Shown here: positions 17,409-24,317 of the stretch, piece by piece
How the letters are laid out: each line of letters starts with the position of its first letter
Position numbering within the stretch: position 1 is the stretch's first letter
Source: Aggregatimonas sangjinii
GTDB lineage: Bacteria > Bacteroidota > Bacteroidia > Flavobacteriales > Flavobacteriaceae
Length of the DNA: 64,000 nucleotides
Reading direction: 5' to 3'
Assembly: GCF_005943945.1 (NCBI RefSeq)
Contig: NZ_CP040710.1
Coordinates: 124,001-188,000 of the forward strand
Position numbers and translations under genes: made by a program
Notes under the pieces: model-generated
Database searches by the model: none
Told to the model about the DNA's origin: nothing
The model's input: the letters and a program-made list of their open reading frames with translations, nothing else

Positions 17409-17890
17409 TAGCGTAAATCGGATAATTTGTTTTCCCTTCTAAAACTACTGAAGCTAGACCAGGATTTGATCTTTTTCCCGTTTCGGTATTTTTCGGCTTT
17501 TACGATATCGTCGTTCTTGTACATCAGGCAATACCCATTTTTAATTCCCTCGCTCAATTGACATTTGTGATTGACGTTGCCCAAGGCATCATAAAATAGC
17601 CACCAATCGGCTTTTTCGTTGTTTTCAAAATGACCTTCTTCCCGAAGGCCCCCTGTTGCGGAATAAAAATACCAGTAGCCGGAACGTTTTCCTTTTGTAA
17701 AATGTCCTTTTTCAGAAAGTTTTCCGTTCGAATGGTAGAAGCGCCAGTATCCCGTTTTATTATTGTTTCTTATCCAACCTTCTGATTTGACCTCGCCGCT
17801 TTCGTAGTATTCCCTGTGGTACTCGTTCCCCGACTCGGAGGCATTTCCAAGAGATAAAAAAAACGTAAAGAAGAGAACTATTTTAATCAA
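17408..17890 (-). CDS. exported MORN-repeat protein
   Basis: 160 residues with a signal peptide (MIKIVLFFTFFLSLGNASES). Four or five repeats of about 23 residues follow the pattern YYxxGxxKxEGxxxNxxKxGxWxFY, for example YHSNGKLSEKGHFTKGKRSG, as in the YwqK/MORN_2 family. These form beta-hairpin stacks and are common in exported Bacteroidetes proteins of unknown role. The stop overlaps the start of the downstream GT2 gene by one base, placing it first in a three-gene unit with the two glycosyltransferases. Confidence 0.8.
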   Translation of the reverse strand: MIKIVLFFTFFLSLGNASESGNEYHREYYESGEVKSEGWIRNNNKTGYWRFYHSNGKLSEKGHFTKGKRSGYWYFYSATGGLREEGHFENNEKADWWLFYDALGNVNHKCQLSEGIKNGYCLMYKNDDIVKAEKYRNGKKIKSWSSFSSFRRENKLSDLR

Positions 17891-18004
17891 AGTAAAGACA
17901 TTTTACGATTAGTCGAAGTTACGGAAGCTTACTAACATATCTCTCTATTTAGAATTTTGGGTAATTTTTTTACAAAGTATCTATTTGCCGAATTAATTTC
18001 GCTC

Positions 18005-18089
18005 TGTCAGTCCGAGCCTGTCGAGGAACTTTTCTCATATGGCAGCGCTTCGACGAGCCTGCCTGCCGTCAGGCAGGCTCAGCGTGACA
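18005..18089. repeat. palindromic repeat unit 1, with nested hairpin
   Basis: Left arm TGTCAGTCCGAGCCTGTCGA, a short loop, then a right arm ending GGCTCAGCGTGACA. The arms pair imperfectly (TGTCA/TGACA, GAGCC/GGCTC, GTCGA/TCGAC). The right arm is split by a second inverted repeat at 18057-18078 with 9-bp arms GCCTGCCTG and CAGGCAGGC around CCGT. A spacer of about 41 bp containing GTGTTCCGAATTGGC and GGCCAAATC follows. Confidence 0.9.
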
Positions 18090-18130
18090 GTGGTGTTCCG
18101 AATTGGCTATGGGCCAAATCGGTTCTAGTT

Positions 18131-18195
18131 TGTCAGTCCGAGCCTGTCGAGGATCTCTCTCCAAATAGTGGCGCTTCGACGGGCTCAGCGTGACA
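18131..18195. repeat. palindromic repeat unit 2
   Basis: The same left and right arms as unit 1 without the nested hairpin, giving the basic 65-bp palindrome and a 106-bp period to the next unit. The spacer again carries TTGGC...GCCAA, itself able to pair. Confidence 0.9.
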
Positions 18196-18236
18196 ATGGT
18201 GTTCCGAATTGGCTATGGGCCAAATCAATTTTAATT

Positions 18237-18321
18237 TGTCAGTCCGAGCTTGTCGAGGACCTTTCTTCAGGGGGCAGCGCTTCGACAGGCCTGCCTGCCG
18301 TCAGGCAGGCTCAGCGTGACA
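18237..18321. repeat. palindromic repeat unit 3, with nested hairpin
   Basis: Arms as in the other units, with the nested GCCTGCCTG/CAGGCAGGC hairpin at 18289-18310 in the right arm, at the same position as in unit 1. Confidence 0.9.
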
Positions 18322-18363
18322 GTCGTGTTTCGAATTTGCTTTGCGGCCAAATCAGTTCCGGTT

Positions 18364-18448
18364 TGTCAGTCCGAGCCAGTCGAGGACCTTTTCTCATATG
18401 GCAGCGCTTCGACAGGCCTGCCTACCGTCAGGAAGGCTCAGCGTGACA
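18364..18448. repeat. palindromic repeat unit 4, with degenerate nested hairpin
   Basis: Arms as in the other units. The nested hairpin at 18416-18437 has one change in each arm (CCTA, GGAAGG), and the two changed positions do not compensate each other, so this copy is decaying. Confidence 0.88.
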
Positions 18449-18490
18449 ATCGTGTTCCAAATTGGCTTTGCTGTCAAATCAGTTCTGGTT

Positions 18491-18882
18491 TGTCAGTCCG
18501 ATCCTGTCGAGGACCTATCTCTATCTTTAGGATGCCTGTGTTCCGAATAGTTTTTAGAGAATTCAACGAGATCTTTCCAATTTTCCTCGATCAAGGCCAT
18601 CTTCTTCTGATGCGACCATCCTTTGATTTGCTTTTCAATTGCAATGGCCTCCGATGGGCTGGTGCACTGCAAGTACCATTTCAGGAGTACGGGTCGCCTG
18701 AAATAGGTGTAGCTATCTTTTCTATGGCCAGACTGATGTTGCGCAAGCCTTCTTTCCAAATCGTTGGTCATGCCCGTATAGTAAGTTCCGTCTGAACAAA
18801 ATAAGATGTACACGAAATAGAACTTCATCACTTTATTAAAGATTTATCATTGTGAGCACGCTTCGACGGGCTCAGCATGACA
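18491..18882. mobile_element. repeat unit with a GIY-YIG gene between its arms (putative autonomous element)
   Basis: A left arm (18491 to about 18516, TGTCAGTCCGATCCTGTCGA) and a right arm (18859-18882, CGCTTCGACGGGCTCAGCAT then GACA) are separated by 342 bp holding a complete GIY-YIG gene, instead of the roughly 20-bp loop of neighbouring units. The element is 392 bp and keeps the same orientation and spacing as the array. The left arm supplies the last codons and stop of the gene. The layout is what is expected if the short units are gene-less derivatives of this one. Confidence 0.65.
18493..18831 (-). CDS. GIY-YIG domain nuclease
   Basis: 112 residues. A stand-alone GIY-YIG domain of the UPF0213/YhbQ type: FYFVYILFCSDGTYYTGMTN at 4-23 holds both core motifs (VYI and YTG), the catalytic Arg is in ERRLAQHQSG near 26-35, and the metal-binding Glu in AIAIEKQIKGW near 62-72. 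The C-terminal tail EHRHPKDRDRSSTGSD is encoded by the left repeat arm, which also provides the TGA stop. The start is MMKF (the second Met, at 18828, is equally likely). Single-domain proteins of this family cut or nick DNA in the few characterised cases; the substrate here is unknown. The gene lies wholly inside a repeat unit. Confidence 0.85.
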   Translation of the reverse strand: MMKFYFVYILFCSDGTYYTGMTNDLERRLAQHQSGHRKDSYTYFRRPVLLKWYLQCTSPSEAIAIEKQIKGWSHQKKMALIEENWKDLVEFSKNYSEHRHPKDRDRSSTGSD

Positions 18883-18924
18883 TTGGTGTTCCGAATTGGC
18901 TTTGCGGCCAAATCAGTTCCGGTT

Positions 18925-18989
18925 TGTCAGTCCGAGCTTGTCGAGGACCTTTCTTCAGGGGGCAGCGCTTCGACGGGCTCAGCGCGACA
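18925..18989. repeat. palindromic repeat unit 6
   Basis: Basic 65-bp palindrome without nested hairpin. The right arm carries one change (GCGCGACA instead of GCGTGACA). Confidence 0.88.
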
Positions 18990-19031
18990 GTGGTGTTCCG
19001 AATTGGCTTTGCGGCCAAATCAGTTCTAGTT

Positions 19032-19097
19032 TGTCAGTCCGAGCCTGTCGAGGACCTTTCTCCAGATAGTGGCGCTTCGACGGGGCTCAGCGTGACA
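19032..19097. repeat. palindromic repeat unit 7
   Basis: Basic palindrome with one extra G in the right arm (CGGGGCTCAG). The period to the next unit is 107 bp. Confidence 0.88.
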
Positions 19098-19138
19098 TTG
19101 GTATTCCGAATTGGCATTGGGCCAAATCAGTTCTAGTT

Positions 19139-19204
19139 TGTCAGTCCGAGCCTGTCGAGGACCTCTCTCCAGATAGTGGCGCTTCGACGGGGCTCAGCGT
19201 GACA
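19139..19204. repeat. palindromic repeat unit 8
   Basis: Nearly identical to unit 7 including the extra G and the loop, which points to a recent tandem duplication of unit plus spacer. Confidence 0.88.
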
Positions 19205-19246
19205 TTGGTGTTCCGAATTGGCTTTGCGGCCAAATCGGTTCTAGTT

Positions 19247-19259
19247 TGTCAGCGTGACA
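19247..19259. repeat. collapsed repeat unit 9
   Basis: Only the outer ends remain (TGTCA joined to GCGTGACA) at the position where the next palindrome is expected, 108 bp after unit 8. This is consistent with precise loss of the hairpin. Confidence 0.7.
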
Positions 19260-19290
19260 GTATGAACCTCATTGCCATTCTATGAGCGGA

Positions 19291-20871
19291 TTATTTCTTG
19301 TTCACCAACTCCATCAAATCCACATCATTACCTAGTAGTACCTGTGTGGGGTTGATGCGGCCTTCCTCGGGGCCATTTTCCAATTTCAATACCCCTCTGG
19401 GACAAACTGCGGAACAAACGCCGCAACCTACGCAGCTTGAACGTACGATATTTTCACCTTTTTGAGCGTAGGCGCGCACATCAATACCCATTTCGCAGTA
19501 GGTAGAACAGTTACCGCATGAGATGCATTGTCCGCCATTGGTCGTAATTCTAAACCTGCTTTTAAACCTTTGTACGAAGCCTAGATAGGCCGCCAATGGA
19601 CATCCAAAACGGCACCAGACCCGATTTCCGAATATTGGGTAGAAGCCCGTGCCGATCACCCCCGCAAAAACAGAGCCGATGGCAAGACTGTAGGTATTCT
19701 GAACTGAAGAAGTTTTAATGCCCAGTACCGTTCCTGATTCAGTAAAGAAACTGTACAGGGTCATACCGGTCATGACGATCGCAAAGACCAGTACCCCGTG
19801 TACCAACCATCGCTCCACTTTCCAAGAGAATAGCGATTTGCTGGAATGTTGCCGATAGGGGTCTCCCAGGGTTTCAGCCAGTCCACCGCAGCCGCACACC
19901 CAGGAGCAGTACCATCTTTTTCCAAAAAAATAGACCATGACGGGTACCATTACCACGGTCAATACAATTCCCCAAACGAGTATGAAAATACCTATACCGC
20001 CACTGGAGGTGAGTTCTTTTAAATTCCAGCTAAAAAAGAAATCATAATCCAAAGGGAAGGCATTCTTAAAATCGTAGTACGGCATTTGCAAGCGCACCAT
20101 TATTTCGGGAATCAGGAAAGCGAATACGATTTGAAAGAAGAGTACCGAAGTGGTTCGTACCATCTGATACACATTATGACGGTATTTGATATACATGCGA
20201 ACGGCCATAACGGTCATGACTACGCAATACATAAAGCCATACACGAACCAATGTCCGGCGGGTTTACCACTAAGGCTTTCACTGATGGGGTCGACCAGAT
20301 AGGTCCAGTTTACGGCGTACTGCGGCCGGAAATACAGGAGCAGGTAAAAGCCGATCAAGAAAACGAACACGAGCCAAGCGATCCATCCTCGATTGGTCGA
20401 ACTTTGATGGTAGATACCATCATTTTTTATCCCCTTTTTTCCTAAGGTTACTACCTGGGGCACTATGAACATCAGGGCTCCTAGAATACCGAGACCAAAG
20501 GTCAAAAACCACATCAAGCCTTTGTTTTCGACTATGAAACCGCTGCCTGATTTCTTGCCGAGAAGGGCCGCCATATCTATCGAACCGGGATAGACAACTT
20601 TGTTCCATTCCTTATTTTTCCGATGTTCTTTGTTTACCCCTGATTGCGCTTCATCGATTGTTGAAGAAAAATCCGGCATGCCGTTAAATTCTTTACCGAC
20701 AACGTTCTTTTGCATTTCAGAAACAAAAAGTTCGCTTTTAAATTTCTTTTCAGCGACTATTTCCTCAAAGTCCTTTCGGTCTAGCGTGAAGGTGCCAATC
20801 ACGGGTAGGGCGGTGAAAATGCCCAAGCCTACTAGAAAAATTGCAATGCCTATGTTTTGTATTGTCTTCAT
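19291..20871 (-). CDS. membrane polyferredoxin (NapH/NosR-C/CcoG-like 4Fe-4S protein)
   Basis: 526 residues. About six transmembrane helices. The family's membrane-embedded Cys motifs are WYCSWVCGCGG near 330 and WCRFGCPLAAYLG near 425. A C-terminal cytoplasmic ferredoxin domain has two clusters, CISCGNCSTYC near 455 and CVGCGVCSAVCPRG near 485. A large loop lies after the first helix (residues 30-130). It should move electrons between the quinone pool or a soluble donor and a partner at the membrane. The FAD oxidoreductase 121 bp upstream on the same strand is the obvious partner. No nitrate or nitrous-oxide reductase genes are nearby, so the terminal reaction is unknown. Confidence 0.8.
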   Translation of the reverse strand: MKTIQNIGIAIFLVGLGIFTALPVIGTFTLDRKDFEEIVAEKKFKSELFVSEMQKNVVGKEFNGMPDFSSTIDEAQSGVNKEHRKNKEWNKVVYPGSIDMAALLGKKSGSGFIVENKGLMWFLTFGLGILGALMFIVPQVVTLGKKGIKNDGIYHQSSTNRGWIAWLVFVFLIGFYLLLYFRPQYAVNWTYLVDPISESLSGKPAGHWFVYGFMYCVVMTVMAVRMYIKYRHNVYQMVRTTSVLFFQIVFAFLIPEIMVRLQMPYYDFKNAFPLDYDFFFSWNLKELTSSGGIGIFILVWGIVLTVVMVPVMVYFFGKRWYCSWVCGCGGLAETLGDPYRQHSSKSLFSWKVERWLVHGVLVFAIVMTGMTLYSFFTESGTVLGIKTSSVQNTYSLAIGSVFAGVIGTGFYPIFGNRVWCRFGCPLAAYLGFVQRFKSRFRITTNGGQCISCGNCSTYCEMGIDVRAYAQKGENIVRSSCVGCGVCSAVCPRGVLKLENGPEEGRINPTQVLLGNDVDLMELVNKK

Positions 20872-20892
20872 TGATAGGTTGATTTATGTTCG

Positions 20893-20912
20893 ATTTCCCT
20901 GAGCGGGGAAAT
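20893..20912. promoter_or_regulatory. inverted repeat between the FAD oxidoreductase and polyferredoxin genes
   Basis: ATTTCCC, a 6-base loop, then GGGAAAT, lying 22 bp upstream of the polyferredoxin start. No T-run follows on the minus strand, so it is more likely an RNA structure or operator than a terminator. Confidence 0.3.
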
Positions 20913-20992
20913 ATTCTTACTCTTAGAGCCCATATAAACTTCCGCTGTGCTTGACTGAACTTTACACAGATATCATTATAGATAAATGTAAT

Positions 20993-22342
20993 TTAACTCG
21001 CAGCAAAAATTCGTTTCCAGCTTTTTTTCTTGGGCTGTATAGTAGTTCCGTGGTCCGAATTGAATTTCCTTACGATTTCCGCTTCATACTGCGCATAGAA
21101 TTCAGGGTCGAAATTGGCGTCCTTTAAATATTCCATGACATGATGTACATCGCGTTCCTCGCTTAACCAGCGATCGAATATTTCGTGTCGCATGCGAATG
21201 CCGAAGGTATTGATGCCCAAGAACAGCTTGGTTTCTTTATGAAAAGCTACGGTAATACAGATATTTTCCTCGGAATGCCTCCAGTGAAAATGCTGCTCAT
21301 GGTCTTTCATGTTGCGTTCACTGAATACCCATCCATAGGTCTGGTATTCGATATCCAAGAATTTGGCGGAGTTGAACCAATGCCCGGGTTGGTATGCGAA
21401 TTTGTTGCCACAGATGGTCTGTGCAATGGTCTCACCCATCATTCTTCCAGTATACCAGACAGCCTCTATAGGCCTTCGCTGCCCAATACCTTCATGCTGC
21501 TCAGCACAATCGCCGATGGCATATACATCGATAATATTCGTCTCGAGGTAGCGATTAACCTTCACACCCTTGCCCGTTTCGATGTCCGAATCCTTTAGGA
21601 AATCGATATTTGGAGTAACCCCGGCCGTGAGTCCGACCACATCACAGGCAATTTCCTCTCCAGTCTCTTTAATCTTCACTGCTCTGGCGCGACCGTTTTC
21701 ATCTGAAATGATTTCCTCTAGATTGGTGCCCAAGCGAAGGTCGATGTGATGCTCCAAAATATGCTCATTGATCATCTGTGATTCGCCTTTGGGCAACACA
21801 CCATTCCAAAAACTGTCTTCCCGAACCAAGAAAGTAACCGGGATTTTTCTCGTGCGCAGCATTTCCGCCATTTCAATACCGATTAATCCACCGCCCACGA
21901 TGACCGCTCTCTTACAGGTTTCCTTGTCGGGTGCATTCGCTTCCAATTGTTCCAGATCTTGTTTTGAATACAGGCCTTGTACACCCTTAAGGTCTTGTCC
22001 CCGCCACCCGAACTTATTCGGTTTGGAACCGGTTGCGATAATCAATTTGTCGTAAGCGATTTCTTTTCCGCTCCTTAAAAGCACCTTCTTATCGGTATGC
22101 ACTACTTCGGTTACGTAGTCTGTTATCAAATCGATACGGTTCTTTTTCCAAAACCAATTTTCATAAGGCTGGGTATGCTCGAATTTCATATGCCCCATAT
22201 ACACGTACATTAAAGCGGTACGCGAAAAGAAGTATTCACTCTCAGCGGAAATGATGGTGATACGTTTATCGGAAAGCTTTCGAATGTGTCTGGCCGCCGT
22301 TACACCGGCGATTCCATTACCAATAATAACGATATGTTCCAT
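20993..22342 (-). CDS. NAD(P)/FAD-dependent oxidoreductase
   Basis: 449 residues. A pyridine-nucleotide-disulfide-type reductase without a redox Cys pair: an FAD-binding GNGIAGVTAARHIRK at residues 7-21, an NAD(P)-binding VIVGGGLIGIEMAEMLRTR near 150-168, and the second FAD motif VYAIGDCAEQ near 274. A C-terminal extension of about 130 residues (GHWFNSAKFLDIEYQTYGWV) has no name I know. It resembles NirB N-terminal or rubredoxin/ferredoxin reductase proteins. It precedes the polyferredoxin gene and probably reduces it with NAD(P)H. Confidence 0.82.
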   Translation of the reverse strand: MEHIVIIGNGIAGVTAARHIRKLSDKRITIISAESEYFFSRTALMYVYMGHMKFEHTQPYENWFWKKNRIDLITDYVTEVVHTDKKVLLRSGKEIAYDKLIIATGSKPNKFGWRGQDLKGVQGLYSKQDLEQLEANAPDKETCKRAVIVGGGLIGIEMAEMLRTRKIPVTFLVREDSFWNGVLPKGESQMINEHILEHHIDLRLGTNLEEIISDENGRARAVKIKETGEEIACDVVGLTAGVTPNIDFLKDSDIETGKGVKVNRYLETNIIDVYAIGDCAEQHEGIGQRRPIEAVWYTGRMMGETIAQTICGNKFAYQPGHWFNSAKFLDIEYQTYGWVFSERNMKDHEQHFHWRHSEENICITVAFHKETKLFLGINTFGIRMRHEIFDRWLSEERDVHHVMEYLKDANFDPEFYAQYEAEIVRKFNSDHGTTIQPKKKSWKRIFAAS

Positions 22343-22569
22343 AGTTCTTTGTTGGTAGTTAGGCGATAGGTCGCCTTTAAATGTAAGAACTTAAATTGAT
22401 TTGTATAATTTAGAAAGAAATTAAATTGGAACATGTTTTGTAAGGATGGTGTCGAATTTGCGTACGCATTCGAGCTTTCTTAAAGAAAGCATAAAACTCG
22501 ATTTTTTTTGTAGGGTTCTAAAAATTTGCCCGACAGATGGTGCAGTTTTGGAAGACTAAATTAGCTATT
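22343..22569. other. divergent intergenic region
   Basis: A 227-bp region between the minus-strand oxidoreductase and the plus-strand DUF547 gene. It contains the short palindrome GCGTACGC (about 22460-22467) and an inverted repeat GCTTTC-TTAAA-GAAAGC at 22474-22490, either of which could be an operator. No short gene is convincing. Confidence 0.35.
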
Positions 22570-23286
22570 ATGAAGAATTACACAATAACCATCCTCATAT
22601 TTTTCTTGACCTCATCAATTGCTTCCGCGCAAGGTACATCCGATTTTTTCTCAAAGACCGATGCCTTTCTCAAAGCGAATGTGAAAAACGGCTTGGTCGA
22701 CTATAAAACAATACACGATGATCCATCGGAATTGGACACTTTGCTTGAAATGGCCAAGACCATAACAGTTTCTACGGACAAGGCGAAGGCGTACCAATCC
22801 TTTTGGATAAATGCCTATAATCTCGCCGTGATAAAGGGCGTGACGAACAACTATCCGCTTAAATCGCCATTGGATGTGAATGGGTTTTTCGATAAGACCA
22901 CCTACAATTTGGGCGGCATAGCCATCACCCTGAACGATATTGAAAACAAAATGCTACGTGCCAAATTTCCAAAAGAAGCCAGATTCCACTTCGTGCTCGT
23001 TTGCGGCGGATTGGGATGTCCCCCTATAATCGACTCGGCTTACAAACCGGCTACTTTAGAGGAACAACTTACACGTCAAACGACAAAAGCATTAAACAAT
23101 CCCGCTTTTATTCAAGTCAATAAGAACAAGGTCAAAATTTCCCAGATTTTTGAATGGTACAAAGGCGATTTCGAACATGGCGGAAATGTGGTCGACTTTA
23201 TCAATACCTACAAATCCGAAAAACTTCCAGAAAAGGCCAAGGTATCGTATTACCCGTACGATTGGACCTTGAACGAAATCAAATAA
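22570..23286 (+). CDS. DUF547 exported protein
   Basis: 238 residues from the ATG at 22570. This start places a clean signal peptide (MKNYTITILIFFLTSSIASAQ) at the N-terminus, while the longer frame from 22537 buries it. The DUF547 core is visible: YQSFWINAYNLAVIKGV near 76-92, FHFVLVCGGLGCPPI near 140-154 and the C-terminal SYYPYDWTLN. The Cys and His residues of this core suggest a papain/transglutaminase-like fold, but the family activity is not established. It is followed by a beta-barrel gene in the same direction. Confidence 0.85.
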   Translation: MKNYTITILIFFLTSSIASAQGTSDFFSKTDAFLKANVKNGLVDYKTIHDDPSELDTLLEMAKTITVSTDKAKAYQSFWINAYNLAVIKGVTNNYPLKSPLDVNGFFDKTTYNLGGIAITLNDIENKMLRAKFPKEARFHFVLVCGGLGCPPIIDSAYKPATLEEQLTRQTTKALNNPAFIQVNKNKVKISQIFEWYKGDFEHGGNVVDFINTYKSEKLPEKAKVSYYPYDWTLNEIK

Positions 23287-23377
23287 CGAAAATCATTATC
23301 AAAAGCAGCGATTATCCTAAATTTTTTGTTTGGGCTTGACTCGTATTGCCATAACAGCCAATATAAATATGAATATC

Positions 23378-24271
23378 ATGAAATCAGTAAAAAAGTATAT
23401 CGCACTCACGGGGCTCATCCTAACGACCGGAATCGGTCTGGCACAGGACGATAATGTAAATGATCAACCCGCTCAAGAACAGAGCAATATTCAACAGTAC
23501 ACCCCATCAAAATTGATCGGGAAGGGGCAGGTCGATTTAAAGTGGTTCAATAACTTGTACACGCAGACCAAAAGCACGTTTAGCGATGGGAGGGAACCAA
23601 GACAAACCTTTTTTACGTCTACCTTAGAGGCGTACACGGGTATTGGGGAGAATAAACGATGGAATATCGGTGCCATTCTAGAGTTTCGTTCCAATGTGGT
23701 CAACGATAGAAAAGCGTTGGACGTTTTTAAGTTCGATGGGGAGGATGCCTCGGCCCGTTCGGGTTTGACGTCCATAGCCCCTTCGGTTAAATTTGTTCCG
23801 TTTCGGTCGGTCAGCAATTTTAGTATTCAGAGCTCTTTTTTCTTTCCATTGGTCGATAACGAGGTTGAAAACGGGGTGTTTTTAGATCAGAATGGCTATA
23901 TCTGGCAAAACCGCTTGTTTTATGATTACACTTTTCCAAGCGGTGACTGGCAGCTTTTTACCGAACTGAATTCGGAATTGAATTTTGGCGAGGAGGAAGA
24001 TAGTTTTGCCAACAATAGCCTAAACCTTACTCCAGGGGTGTTTTTAAGCTATTTCCCGAGCTCTAAGTTTACGGTTTTAGCATTGGTGCAGCACTCGCAA
24101 CGTCTTAACCTTGGTAATGATTTCACTCAAAATTTTACCGCTGTTGGTGGTGGCGCAAAATACCAACTCACCAAGGCCTTGAATCTTGAACTTTTATATA
24201 CCAATTTCGTTCGGGGAACAGACACGGGTCTGGGCCAAACATTTAACCTGGGTCTAAGAGGAATTTTTTAA
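23378..24271 (+). CDS. outer membrane beta-barrel protein of unknown function
   Basis: 297 residues from the ATG at 23378 (MKSVKKYIALTGLILTTGIG then LAQ). An equally possible ATG lies at 23369. A Gln/Asn-rich linker follows the signal peptide. Then come alternating hydrophobic strands (KGQVDLKWFNNLYTQ, RWNIGAILEFRS, NFSIQSSFFFPL) and a C-terminal aromatic strand ending NLGLRGIF, the usual outer-membrane insertion signature. I recognise no specific porin family. It lies 92 bp after the DUF547 gene and may be co-transcribed. Confidence 0.7.
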   Translation: MKSVKKYIALTGLILTTGIGLAQDDNVNDQPAQEQSNIQQYTPSKLIGKGQVDLKWFNNLYTQTKSTFSDGREPRQTFFTSTLEAYTGIGENKRWNIGAILEFRSNVVNDRKALDVFKFDGEDASARSGLTSIAPSVKFVPFRSVSNFSIQSSFFFPLVDNEVENGVFLDQNGYIWQNRLFYDYTFPSGDWQLFTELNSELNFGEEEDSFANNSLNLTPGVFLSYFPSSKFTVLALVQHSQRLNLGNDFTQNFTAVGGGAKYQLTKALNLELLYTNFVRGTDTGLGQTFNLGLRGIF

Positions 24272-24295
24272 GCAATAGGTATAAATACCCTATTT

Positions 24296-24314
24296 TAGCT
24301 ATTCTAAATAGCTA
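24296..24314. promoter_or_regulatory. inverted repeat just before the GH113-like gene
   Basis: TAGCTATT-CTA-AATAGCTA, a perfect 8-bp inverted repeat ending four bases before the start codon at 24318. A weaker hairpin (AATAGGTA...TACCCTATT, about 24273-24294) precedes it and may end the barrel transcript. The position suggests an operator or a structure covering the start codon. Confidence 0.4.
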
Positions 24315-24317
24315 TGA

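Noticed and set aside
17957-18795. Overlapping plus-strand frames of 60-180 codons in the repeat array
   Set aside because: They repeat peptides such as CQSEPVEDL and FDRPA that come straight from the palindromic units; no gene is expressed from these on present evidence.
18852-19136. 94-codon plus-strand frame in the second half of the array
   Set aside because: Same cause: repeat-derived peptide with no independent support.
18005-19259. CRISPR array
   Set aside because: Repeats are long imperfect palindromes with near-identical spacers; there are no variable spacers and no cas genes.
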